Origin: Terriglobia bacterium
GTDB taxonomy: Bacteria; Acidobacteriota; Terriglobia; Acidiferrales; UBA7541
Reading direction: 5' to 3'
Length of the DNA stretch: 64,000 bases
Assembly (NCBI GenBank): GCA_020072785.1
Contig: JAIQGG010000002.1
Coordinates: forward strand, 1,488,001 to 1,552,000
Under the pieces are notes generated by a model, which ran no database searches, had not been told where the DNA came from, and worked only from the letters and a program-made list of their open reading frames with translations. Positions 32,953 to 41,229 of the stretch are shown here, piece after piece. The position numbers and the translations under genes are program-made. Every line of letters begins with the position of its first letter. Position 1 is the first letter of the stretch.

Positions 32953-33930
32953 TTATCCATGATGCAGCATCCAGCCGACCAGCCCGTCGAGCTCGCGCTC
33001 CGCCAAGGGCCGCGCATCGCCGCGGATGAGGCCGTCGGCTGCGGCGGCGCTGAGCAGGCCGCGGATGGGGCAATGAAACTCCGCCTCGAACGGCCCGCTA
33101 AATTCGTCCAGGCGGCGGCCAAGCCCGGCGACGCGCACCGAGCGAATCTCTTCCTGCCAGGTGTCCTGGTAATAGGCGGCTACGGGAAAGACCTCTTCGA
33201 GCAGCACTGCAGGGGTGACCCGGCTGGAATCCTCGGGGAGCTCGGTGCAGCGGTAGCCACAGAGAATCCCCTGGCGCACAATGGCCGTGGTCAGCGAGGT
33301 CCCGGAGACCCGCGCCAGGAGCGTCGGTCCGCGGTCCTCGAGCAGGGACACGGCCGCCAGCGAGGAGCTCAGCACCACGCCGGGGTGGAGACCGGCGGCT
33401 TCCGCCAGGGCTTCGTACTCGCGCACGATACGCTGGCGGGCCAGCGCCGTCACCACATCCACGCCTTCTTCCCGGGGTTGCTGGCGCATGTAGGAGATCT
33501 GCGTGTCCTCGGTTTCGAAGGGCACGCTCTTCTTCAGTTTCCAGCGCAGGATGGGGAGCGCTTCCTGAGGTTTGCGGGGAAACTCCTCGAAATGCTGGAC
33601 AAAAACGCGGATCACGGGATCCGGCAGCAGCAGCGCCACATCCATATCCCGGGCGCCGAGGCGGCTGAAGATGCTGCCCATGGTGGTGCGCACCGCGCTG
33701 GTATTGATGATATTGGGCTCGACGGCGGAGGGCACGATGGCTCCCGGCGGGAGGGCCTCCACGGCGAAGCCGTCCACGCCGCCCCTGTGCGTGAAGCGCG
33801 CCGCGGCAATTTGTCCCGGGGTGATCTCGCAGGCCAGCGGCGGGTGCGCGCTGGCGTCCAGCCAGTGCACAAAGCTGCGCACCAGTCCGCTCTTGAAAAT
33901 GCCCTGCCGGAAATCCGCGCTGCTACTCAA
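32953..33930 (-). CDS. pilM: PilM/GspL-like actin-fold cytoplasmic protein
   Basis: 325 aa, a divergent PilM: IAAARF, LPDPVIRVFVQHFEEFP, a SHS2-like region (LKKSVPFETEDTQISY) and C-terminal VAAYYQDTW. Classical ATP-binding phosphate motifs are weak. It links PilN to the cytoplasmic ATPases. Start is a TTG at 33930, overlapping the stop of the upstream gspE by 8 nt; translational coupling makes this start likely although rare. Confidence 0.75.
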   Translation of the reverse strand: MSSSADFRQGIFKSGLVRSFVHWLDASAHPPLACEITPGQIAAARFTHRGGVDGFAVEALPPGAIVPSAVEPNIINTSAVRTTMGSIFSRLGARDMDVALLLPDPVIRVFVQHFEEFPRKPQEALPILRWKLKKSVPFETEDTQISYMRQQPREEGVDVVTALARQRIVREYEALAEAAGLHPGVVLSSSLAAVSLLEDRGPTLLARVSGTSLTTAIVRQGILCGYRCTELPEDSSRVTPAVLLEEVFPVAAYYQDTWQEEIRSVRVAGLGRRLDEFSGPFEAEFHCPIRGLLSAAAADGLIRGDARPLAERELDGLVGWMLHHG

Positions 33931-35572
33931 CGAAGGTCACCTTGTTGATTTCACGCAGCGTGGTCACGCCGGCGCGGATTTTGACCAGGCCGCTCTCCCG
34001 CAGGGTAATCATCCCTTCCTCGATGGCCACGCGCTTGATCTCCGACGTGGGCCGGCGGTCCACGATCATCTCCCGGATGTGGTCGGTCAGATCCAGCAGT
34101 TCGCAGATGGCGGTGCGCCCGTGGTAGCCCGTCCCCGAGCATTCCAGGCAGCCCTTGCCTTCCACGAAGGCCGTCTGTCCCCACACCGCCGGGTCCAGCC
34201 CGGACTCCAGCAGTTGGTCCGCGGAATAGCGCTTGGCCTGCTTGCAGTGCTCGCAGATCATGCGCACCAGGCGCTGGGCCATGATGCAGTTGAGCGCGGA
34301 AACGAAGTTGTAGGGCTCGACGCCCATGTTGATGAAGCGCCCGATGACGTCGGTGACGTTGTTGGCGTGCACCGTGGTGAACACCAGGTGGCCGGTGAGC
34401 GCGGACTGAATGGCGATTTGCGCGGTTTCCTGGTCGCGGATTTCCCCGACCATGATCTTGTCCGGGTCGTGGCGCAGGATGGAGCGCAGGCCGCGGGCGA
34501 AGGTCAGTCCCTTTTTTTCGTTGACCGGGATCTGGGTGATGCCGCGGACCTGGTATTCGACGGGATCCTCGATGGTAATGATCTTGTCCTCGTCGCTCTT
34601 GATCTCGTTGATCGCGGCATACAGGGTGGTGGTCTTGCCCGAGCCGGTGGGTCCGGTGACCAGCACCATGCCGTACGGCTCGCAGATATAGCGGCGGAAG
34701 CGGCGCAGCTCTTCTTCCGAGAAGCCCACGACGTCGAGGCTCAACGTCTGGAACTTCTCCGACAGGGTCTCCTTGTCGAGGACGCGCAGCACGGCGTCTT
34801 CCCCGTGGCTGGCGGGCATGATGGAAACGCGCAGATCGATGAAGCGGCCCTTGTAGCGCACGCGGAAGCGCCCGTCCTGCGGCACGCGGCGCTCGGCGAT
34901 GTCCAGGTCGCTGAGAACCTTGATGCGCGAGATGATCGTGGTGTGCCAATCCTTGGAAATGGGAGGCATGGCATGCTGCAGCACGCCGTCGATGCGGTAT
35001 TTGACCACGACTTCGGCGTCACGGGCCTCGATGTGGATGTCGCTGGCGCGCCGCTCGAGGGCCGTGAAGATCACCGTTTCTACCAGACGCACCACCGGGC
35101 TGGCGGTGGTGTCGCGGGTCAGGCGATCCGCGGAGATGGTCTCTTCGCTTTCCTCCTCGTCCCGGGAGACCTGCAAGGTGAAGGCTTCGGTGGCCTGCTC
35201 CAGGACCCGCTGCGACTGCTCGGTGCGTTTGAGCAGGTCGCTGATCTGCGCCGCGGTGGCCACCTTGATGCTCAGTTTGCGGCCCAGCAGCAGCGGTAGC
35301 TCATCGCTGAGCAGCACCTGGCTGGGGTCCGCCACGGCGATCACCAGGGCATTGTTCACCACTTCCAGGGGCACGAAGTTGTAACGGAACATGAGGTCCG
35401 CGGGGATGTTGCGGAACAGCTCCGGATCGGGCCGCTGCTCGCGCAGATCCACCAGCGCGCAGCGATAGCGCTCCGCGAGCCGCCGCGCGTATTCCAGCTG
35501 GTGGCGTTCGTCCCCGGCCGAAGGAGTGCCGGGGTTGCCACCGGGAGTCAGATTGGGATCCGCTGTCGCCAT
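33923..35572 (-). CDS. gspE: Type II secretion/type IV pilus assembly ATPase, GspE/PilB family
   Basis: 549 aa hexameric AAA-type secretion ATPase. N-terminal T2SSE_N-like domain, then Walker A GPTGSGKT at 307-314, Asp box, Walker B (DKIMVGEIRDQETA) and His box; a zinc tetracysteine CEHC...CLEC near the C-terminus. Next to gspF and a pilMNOP-like set, it should power pseudopilus assembly. A second, separate PilB with a different N-terminal domain is at 48201. Confidence 0.9.
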   Translation of the reverse strand: MATADPNLTPGGNPGTPSAGDERHQLEYARRLAERYRCALVDLREQRPDPELFRNIPADLMFRYNFVPLEVVNNALVIAVADPSQVLLSDELPLLLGRKLSIKVATAAQISDLLKRTEQSQRVLEQATEAFTLQVSRDEEESEETISADRLTRDTTASPVVRLVETVIFTALERRASDIHIEARDAEVVVKYRIDGVLQHAMPPISKDWHTTIISRIKVLSDLDIAERRVPQDGRFRVRYKGRFIDLRVSIMPASHGEDAVLRVLDKETLSEKFQTLSLDVVGFSEEELRRFRRYICEPYGMVLVTGPTGSGKTTTLYAAINEIKSDEDKIITIEDPVEYQVRGITQIPVNEKKGLTFARGLRSILRHDPDKIMVGEIRDQETAQIAIQSALTGHLVFTTVHANNVTDVIGRFINMGVEPYNFVSALNCIMAQRLVRMICEHCKQAKRYSADQLLESGLDPAVWGQTAFVEGKGCLECSGTGYHGRTAICELLDLTDHIREMIVDRRPTSEIKRVAIEEGMITLRESGLVKIRAGVTTLREINKVTFVE

Positions 35573-35578
35573 AACTCC

Positions 35579-36793
35579 TTACCGTGCCGGTCCCGCCATG
35601 GAAAGCGAGAACATCGGAAGATACAAAGCCATCAGGATATACAGCACAAAGAGAGCCATGAAAATCAGAATGCCCGGCTCGATCACGGCAATGAGAGCCG
35701 CCAGCCGGACCGTCACTTCTTCCTCGTAGAATTCCGCCACGCTAGTGAGCATGGCCACCAAAGCCCCGCTCGATTCCCCGACCTCGATCATATCCAGCGC
35801 GAGCTCCGGCATCACGCGCCGCTCGATCAGGGCGTCGTGCAGGGACTGCCCTTCCCGAACCTTCTGCGTGGCCTGCAGCACCGATCCGCGCACGAGTTTG
35901 CTCTGGATCGAGTCTGCCGCGGTCTGCAGCGCGTGCACCAGCGGGGTCCCGCCGCCGAGCAGCGTGCCCAGGGTACGCGAGAACTGCGCCACCTGAAACT
36001 TGAGCAGCGTGTCGCCCACCACGGGCAGGCGGAATTTCAGCCGGTCCATCGCTTCCCCGCCCTTCTCCGTGCGCGACCAGAAAAAAACTCCGACGGCCGC
36101 GAGGAGCAGCGCCCCGATGGACAGCAGAAACGCCATCCGGTATTGCACGGTCACGGAGATAAGCAAGCGCGTGCTCGCCGGCAATTCCACGTTTAGATCA
36201 TGGTAGAGCTTCGCGAATTCCGGAATCACATAGGTGACCAGGTAACTCACGATCAGAATCGCGACCGTAACCAGAATCGCCGGATACACCAGCGTGGCCA
36301 GAATCCGCTTGCGAACGCTGGTGCTAACGCGCTGGTAAGCGATGAACTGCTCCAGCACTCCGGAAAGATTGCCGCTCTTCTCCCCAGCCACGATGGCCGT
36401 GGCATAGACCTTCGAGAATGCGCCGGTTTCGGCCACCGCTTCGGACAGCGACCTTCCTTCGCGCACCCGGTCGCGCACCTGCCCGACGATCGGCCGCAGC
36501 TTCGGGGAGGCCGCGCGTTCCGAGAGCAGGTCCAGAGCGCGCAGGATCGGGAGGCCCGCCTTGATCAGCGTATTGAACTGCTGGTTCAGAATCAGGAACT
36601 CGGAGCCGCCGACGGTGCGCTCCCGGGATTGGCGCGTCAGCCCCTCGAAGATTCCGCTGCGGGCGCGCACGGAATACACGTACAGCCCGCGGTCCAGCAG
36701 TTTCTGCCGGGCCTCTGTGAGCGACTGGGCCGCTTCGACGAGCGCAAAGACGCGCCCGCTCCCATCGGCCACGCGGCAGACAAATTCCCCCAT
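35579..36793 (-). CDS. gspF: Type II secretion inner-membrane platform protein, GspF/PilC family
   Basis: 404 aa with two T2SSF domains, each ending in a membrane hairpin; ARQKLLDRGLYV N-terminal region, and QQFNTLIKAGLPILRALDLLSE and QFSRTLGTLLGGGTPLVHAL as the two repeat starts. First gene of the minus-strand operon gspF-gspE-pilM-pilN-pilO-pilP/gspC-pseudopilin. A separate PilC is at 45793. Confidence 0.9.
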   Translation of the reverse strand: MGEFVCRVADGSGRVFALVEAAQSLTEARQKLLDRGLYVYSVRARSGIFEGLTRQSRERTVGGSEFLILNQQFNTLIKAGLPILRALDLLSERAASPKLRPIVGQVRDRVREGRSLSEAVAETGAFSKVYATAIVAGEKSGNLSGVLEQFIAYQRVSTSVRKRILATLVYPAILVTVAILIVSYLVTYVIPEFAKLYHDLNVELPASTRLLISVTVQYRMAFLLSIGALLLAAVGVFFWSRTEKGGEAMDRLKFRLPVVGDTLLKFQVAQFSRTLGTLLGGGTPLVHALQTAADSIQSKLVRGSVLQATQKVREGQSLHDALIERRVMPELALDMIEVGESSGALVAMLTSVAEFYEEEVTVRLAALIAVIEPGILIFMALFVLYILMALYLPMFSLSMAGPAR

Positions 36794-36883
36794 GCTGTGA
36801 GTTTACTACAGCTTCTCCCCTGTCCCACTCTCGCGAAGCCTATTACCAAATGGGCCCCCGCCCGTGGGGCGCTCTGAGGGGCT

Positions 36884-38638
36884 TTACGGAGCGCAGCGCT
36901 GGAACTGCGCGGCAGCGGCCGAGTTGTTGGGCGCCAGCGCCAGTTCCTGCCGGAAGGCCGCACACGCACCCAATTCATTGCCCGTCTGCCGCAGCAGGAC
37001 CCCCAAGGCGAAGTGATAGCCCGCCGCATTTGGGCGCAACTCGATGGCCTTCTGCACGCTCTCGATCGCTTTCTCGCGCAACCCCATCCGGTTCCAGGTC
37101 AGACCCAAGTAAAAATGCTGGTCGCTGTTCTTTGGGCTAATTTGGATAGCCCGCAGGAGGTACTTCTCCGCCTCGCCCAGATCCCCTTGTTGATAACACA
37201 GATAGCCCAGATCGTAGTTGGGCGTCCACTCCAGGGGCCAATCCTGCAAGGTACGCCGGTACAGCGCCATGGCCTCGGCCACACGCCCCCGGGTGGCCAG
37301 GGCAAACGCCAGATTACTGCTGGCCGAACGGCTATGCGGCGAGACTTGATAGCACCTCGAAAACAGGGCCAGATTATCTTTCCAGATCCCCGTCTGCCTA
37401 ACCGTGAGGGTAAACAGGACGGCGCCCACCACGGCACAGGCCGCAGCGCCGCGCAGCGGAGCCCGCCCGGCCCCCGCCTTGCCTTGCAGCTTTTCCACCG
37501 CAAGCCCCGCCAGAAGCGCCATTCCCAGCACGGACAGATAGAGATAGCGGTCATGGACAAATTCGCCGAGTGTGAAAGCCTGCAGGTCCAGAGTCGGGAG
37601 CAGGGGCAGCAAAAACCAGACACAGGCCATGCGCACCAGCCGGGTATCGGCTTTCCGCTGCCAGGCATACAAAGCCAGGCCACATGCCAGGAGTACCAGG
37701 AGAGGCAGGTAAAATCCGGGCTCGGCAGGGCGGGTAACATAGCGAATTTCGTAGAATTCGCTGAATCCAACGGGATAGACCAGGTGCCAGAGATAAAAGC
37801 ACAAGATCTTCGGCCAGGTGAGAACCACGGTGCCCCATCCCAGAGGTGTTGGATGCGCCCCCAATCCCTTCAAAACGGAAATGCGCAGCCCCAGATAGCC
37901 AATGGCCGCGAGGGCGTAGCCGGCGCTCGCTTGCAGGCTGGCGCGCAAACGCTTGCCAAAATCGCTCCAGAGCGGAGACGGGCCTGGGCACGCATCGATC
38001 CACACATAGGCGAAAACGATGGCTGGAAAGACGATCGCGGTTTCCTTGCAGAGCGTTCCGGCCGCAAACAGAGCGAGCGACCCCGCTAAACTGGCTTTCC
38101 TGGCACCATAGAACCAGCGCAAGAAGAGCAGAAACGAGCCGAGCAGAAAAACCGCATAGAGCGAGTCCGTGCTCGCGGAAATCCAGGACGCGGTTTCAAT
38201 GTGTATGGGGTGCAGCCCGAAGACCAGCGCGGCCATCGCCGCTCCCGAAAGCGAAAGACGCGCGGCGCGCGCCACCGCATACACCAGCACGGTGGCCAAG
38301 ACGTGCAGCAGGACCGTGGTCACATGCCAGCCGGCCGGCTGGAGCCCGAACAGCAGGAAGTTCAGGCGCAACCAGAGCAAAAACAGGGGCCGGTAAAAAC
38401 TGGCCGCGGCCACCGCGGAAATCCCCGTCCAGACGTCGGAGGAAAAGTAGCTCCCAAGGTGCCCGCTCGACTGCACCGCGGGGTTCTGCAGGATCTGCCC
38501 GTAGTCGTCATGAACAAACTCAAAGCGAAAGCTACTGGCATAGGCGAGCAGCACCAGCAGCCCGATCCCCCCACCCAGCAGCACGCTGCGCCGCCGTTGG
38601 GCCTGTAACTCCCCTGTGCCCGTACCGCTGTCCGGCAA
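36884..38638 (-). CDS. Multi-pass membrane protein with C-terminal TPR repeats (TMTC/GT39-like)
   Basis: 584 aa. About ten membrane helices fill residues 18-410; the first periplasmic loop has the acidic pair D44-D45 (FEFVHDDYGQILQNP) found in TMTC-type and PMT-like lipid-linked mannosyltransferases. The C-terminal 170 residues are TPR repeats (AEAMALYRRTLQDWPL, GEAEKYLLRAIQISP, EKAIESVQKAIELRP). Such proteins are suspected glycosyltransferases for envelope or secreted proteins; the substrate is unknown. Between the secretion operon and the pilin genes, so pilin or secreted-protein glycosylation is a possibility. Confidence 0.75.
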   Translation of the reverse strand: MPDSGTGTGELQAQRRRSVLLGGGIGLLVLLAYASSFRFEFVHDDYGQILQNPAVQSSGHLGSYFSSDVWTGISAVAAASFYRPLFLLWLRLNFLLFGLQPAGWHVTTVLLHVLATVLVYAVARAARLSLSGAAMAALVFGLHPIHIETASWISASTDSLYAVFLLGSFLLFLRWFYGARKASLAGSLALFAAGTLCKETAIVFPAIVFAYVWIDACPGPSPLWSDFGKRLRASLQASAGYALAAIGYLGLRISVLKGLGAHPTPLGWGTVVLTWPKILCFYLWHLVYPVGFSEFYEIRYVTRPAEPGFYLPLLVLLACGLALYAWQRKADTRLVRMACVWFLLPLLPTLDLQAFTLGEFVHDRYLYLSVLGMALLAGLAVEKLQGKAGAGRAPLRGAAACAVVGAVLFTLTVRQTGIWKDNLALFSRCYQVSPHSRSASSNLAFALATRGRVAEAMALYRRTLQDWPLEWTPNYDLGYLCYQQGDLGEAEKYLLRAIQISPKNSDQHFYLGLTWNRMGLREKAIESVQKAIELRPNAAGYHFALGVLLRQTGNELGACAAFRQELALAPNNSAAAAQFQRCAP

Positions 38639-38808
38639 GAGCGTCTCCCCGCGCCTGCCGTGCAGGCGCCGCCTCTCTGCAACCCGAAAAGGCGTACTTC
38701 CTGCTGAATTCTATCTGCGAACTTCGTGCCTTTAGGAAGAACCCGCGACGGCCTGCTTCTAGTGGTAAACCGCAGCGCGCTCCGGAGCTCTTCCCCGCCG
38801 CACCAGGT

Positions 38809-39507
38809 TCAGGGCAGCGGGCTGGATCGCGCACCGATTTCGTCCGCGGGCGCGTCCACGATGGCCACGCCCAGCGGCGGCGCAAACCGAAATTGCGCCT
38901 CCTCTACTGGCTCGTTCTTTGCCCAGTTCGAAAACTGAAATTCAATAGCCGATTCCCCGCCCTCGTCCATGCGCACGCGGCTCAGATCGCCCGTCTCCGG
39001 CGCGACTTCCAGCAGGATTTCGCCCGCTCCCTGACGCGCCGCCTTCGCCCCGCGCGGGCGGCAATGCAGCACCAGATTTCCGGGCGTGGCGGCTTCCGCG
39101 GCGGAGCCCAGAGTTACGCTGCCACACAAGCGCGAGACACGCGGGTTTCTGGTTAGCAGCCCGAAGGGAGTGCGCTCATCGTCGTCTTCTTTCACCGTAC
39201 TGCGCATGACCGTGCGGTCGGCAGGCACGTAAAACCAGATCGTCCGGCCGTCGCTGATAAATACCTTGGCTTCCGGAGATTCGTATTCCCAGCGCATCTT
39301 CCCTGGACGCTGGAATGTGACCCTGCCGGACTCCGCCCGGACCTGCCGGCCATTTTCCAGGTAGCGTTCGAGGAAGACTGCACGGAGCGTCCTGGCGCCG
39401 CTATAGCGGGTCTCCAGAAGCCGGACAACCCTGGCGGTCTCCGGCGGCTCGGCCGCGGGAAGCTCCGACGCTGAAAAAATACAGAAGAGCAGCACCAGCA
39501 TGATCAT
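38809..39507 (-). CDS. LolA-like outer-membrane lipoprotein carrier family protein
   Basis: 232 aa. Signal peptide (about 1-19), then LEYRYSG-type start (RLLETRYSGARTLRAVFLERYLENGR), GRVTFQRPGKMRWEYESPEAKVFISDGRTIWFYVP, the LolA half-barrel signature, with a C-terminal beta-rich part. It shuttles lipoproteins across the periplasm in the canonical system. Overlap with classical LolA is clear, but divergent LolA-like proteins also serve other lipids. Confidence 0.82.
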   Translation of the reverse strand: MIMLVLLFCIFSASELPAAEPPETARVVRLLETRYSGARTLRAVFLERYLENGRQVRAESGRVTFQRPGKMRWEYESPEAKVFISDGRTIWFYVPADRTVMRSTVKEDDDERTPFGLLTRNPRVSRLCGSVTLGSAAEAATPGNLVLHCRPRGAKAARQGAGEILLEVAPETGDLSRVRMDEGGESAIEFQFSNWAKNEPVEEAQFRFAPPLGVAIVDAPADEIGARSSPLP

Positions 39508-39574
39508 GCCGGCAGTGTAGCAATTTTCGGGTGAACCCGGGTGAAAAGGAGAGCCGCAGGAAGCGCTTTTCCTC

Positions 39575-40042
39575 TTAAATCGGAGTGTCTGTGACCGTGG
39601 CCGGTGCGCCAGTCTTTTGCCGGATCACGCCGGACTGATCGCTGAAGAAGTAACGGTTACCTGTCTGGTTCAGATTCGTCGGGCTCCCTGTCGCCGTATA
39701 CGTCAAGTAAATGCCGGTGATCGGAGTGCCACCGGCAAGGTCAAACGTGTAGCCGCTCTTCACGCCAGTGGAGAGCGCGCTGTCCAGCATGTCCGCCGCG
39801 CTGGAGGACGGGGACGCCGATTGCGCCAGATTGCTCAGTGCCAGCGGGTAGCCAATTCCATAGGTGGTCGAATAGGTGACGGCAGCGGTGTTAATCGTGC
39901 GCAACGAAGCCACGGCCGAAGCCTCATTCGCGGCCATTTTGGATTTCAGCAGATTCGGAACGGCAATCGCCGAGATAATCAGAATAATCGCTACGACGAT
40001 CAGCAGTTCGATCAACGAAAAACCCTGTTGATTTTTATGCAT
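39575..40042 (-). CDS. pilA: Type IV pilin (first of two tandem paralogues)
   Basis: 155 aa. Leader MHKNQQG7 then F8-SLIE12 with the conserved Glu at +5, and hydrophobic helix LLIVVAIILIISAIAVPNLL. The globular half is short and lacks cysteines for a classical C-terminal disulfide loop. It shares SKMAANEASAV and QTGNRYFF(S/T)DQS with the paralogue at 40359. Preceded by a sigma-54 promoter at 40090-40106. Confidence 0.92.
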   Translation of the reverse strand: MHKNQQGFSLIELLIVVAIILIISAIAVPNLLKSKMAANEASAVASLRTINTAAVTYSTTYGIGYPLALSNLAQSASPSSSAADMLDSALSTGVKSGYTFDLAGGTPITGIYLTYTATGSPTNLNQTGNRYFFSDQSGVIRQKTGAPATVTDTPI

Positions 40043-40089
40043 ATCGGATCCTCTGAAACATCACGCTCCTAGTTTCTCTACTTAACACA

Positions 40090-40106
40090 TGCATGTATCT
40101 AGCCAA
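40090..40106 (-). promoter_or_regulatory. Sigma-54 (RpoN) promoter of the first pilin gene
   Basis: On the minus strand TTGGCTAGATACATGCA has GG and GC separated by exactly 10 nt, the -24/-12 geometry of sigma-54 (consensus TGGCAC-N5-TTGCA). The -12 GC lies 49 nt before the start codon at 40042. Confidence 0.72.
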
Positions 40107-40301
40107 AGCCGCCGTAGAGTAGCCGAAGGCTAATAAAGATTTATCATGTTCATTCCACAATATTTAGAGGATTCCTAGAATTTCGATAATCCTAATGGTA
40201 ACAAGGCAACTTCATCCACGGTCAGCAAGGACATTTTTTGTCGTCAATTTTTGCCAACAAGTTTTTCCCATTTTGTTGCCCGCAACAAGTTCTCCGAATA
40301 C

Positions 40302-40337
40302 AAAATGGCACGGGGGGAGCAGTGCTCCCCCCGTGCC
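40302..40337 (-). terminator. Strong terminator between the two pilin genes
   Basis: A perfect 14-bp stem (40307-40320 with 40324-40337; GGCACGGGGGGAGC) with a 3-nt loop, followed on the minus strand by ATTTTG. It lies 21 nt after the stop codon of the second pilin, so most transcripts of that gene should stop before the first pilin. The remaining part of 40043-40358 holds only the sigma-54 promoter and AT-rich upstream sequence. Confidence 0.8.
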
Positions 40338-40358
40338 GGTATTGCTTCTCGACTGATC

Positions 40359-40832
40359 TTAGTTTCCGATCGGGGTATCGGTAACCACGGCCGGAGAGCC
40401 CACCTTCTGCCGGATCACGAAGCTCTGATCCGTGAAGAAGTACCGGTTGCCCGTCTGGTTCACGGACACCGGCTCGCCCGTCGCCGTGTAGGTCTGATAC
40501 ACGCCGTTCGAGGGGTTGGCGGCAGTAAGGACAAACGAATAGCCGCTCTTGGTTCCGGTGGCAAGCACGTTGTCAATCAGATCCGCCGCGGCGGAAGTCG
40601 GTGACGCGGCCGGCGCCAGATTGGCGAGCGCCAACGGGAAGCCGATCCCGTAGGTCGATGCATAGGTAACGCAAGCGGTGTTGATCGAACGCAGCGAACC
40701 AACGGCCGAAGCCTCGTTGGCAGCCATCTTCGAGCGCAGCAGGTTGGGAATGGCGATCGCGGCGATAATCAGAATGATCGCCACAACGATCAGAAGCTCA
40801 ATCAGTGAAAAACCCTTTTGATTCTTGCGCAT
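40359..40832 (-). CDS. pilA: Type IV pilin (second of two tandem paralogues)
   Basis: 157 aa. Leader MRKNQKG7, F8-SLIE12, then the hydrophobic helix; the rest parallels the pilin at 39575 (SKMAANEASAVGSLRSINTA, GIGFPLALANLAP, QTGNRYFFTDQS). One Cys (C60 region, NTACVTY) but no disulfide pair. Both copies should be cleaved by PilD and may form the major pilus subunit or homologous minor forms. Own sigma-54 promoter and terminator. Confidence 0.92.
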   Translation of the reverse strand: MRKNQKGFSLIELLIVVAIILIIAAIAIPNLLRSKMAANEASAVGSLRSINTACVTYASTYGIGFPLALANLAPAASPTSAAADLIDNVLATGTKSGYSFVLTAANPSNGVYQTYTATGEPVSVNQTGNRYFFTDQSFVIRQKVGSPAVVTDTPIGN

Positions 40833-40879
40833 TCAGAATCTCCTTGAAATTTGGCGTTCCGAGAACCGACCACTTAAAG

Positions 40880-40896
40880 AGCATATCTTCTGCCAA
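40880..40896 (-). promoter_or_regulatory. Sigma-54 (RpoN) promoter of the second pilin gene
   Basis: Minus-strand TTGGCAGAAGATATGCT: GG and GC separated by 10 nt, and TTGGCA matching the -24 box well. The -12 GC is 49 nt before the start codon at 40832, the same distance as for the first pilin. Confidence 0.78.
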
Positions 40897-40906
40897 AACC
40901 ACCACT

Positions 40907-41229
40907 CTCTCCTGTCAACGAGATTTCTCTCATAACCAACTCATTATAAAATACTTACAATGGTCGACAGGAATCCAATCGCATATCGCTAGCGAAATCA
41001 ATTCGATTTTACCTCAAATGTGACACTTTCTGTCGCCACTAAATGGCGCTTGTCCCCTTCCTGCTTAACCAGGTTGTCCTGCTTCGCTCTTGTCTTTTGA
41101 CCAAATAGCTTAGGCACAAAAATCGGCGTTGCGGCAGAGATTAGCAAATAGATACGGCCTGCCAGGACTTGGAAACGGCTCCGCACGTAATAATTGAAGC
41201 TGCGGGTGCTCGCCGATAAACTTCCTCCT
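40907..41229. other. AT-rich intergenic region between pilin and GT39-like gene
   Basis: No gene, RNA or strong repeat seen. Markedly more AT-rich than the surroundings (for example 40921-40960), as is common upstream of sigma-54 promoters, where enhancer binding sites for PilR would be expected; I cannot define such sites by eye. A small minus-strand open frame here was rejected. Confidence 0.6.
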
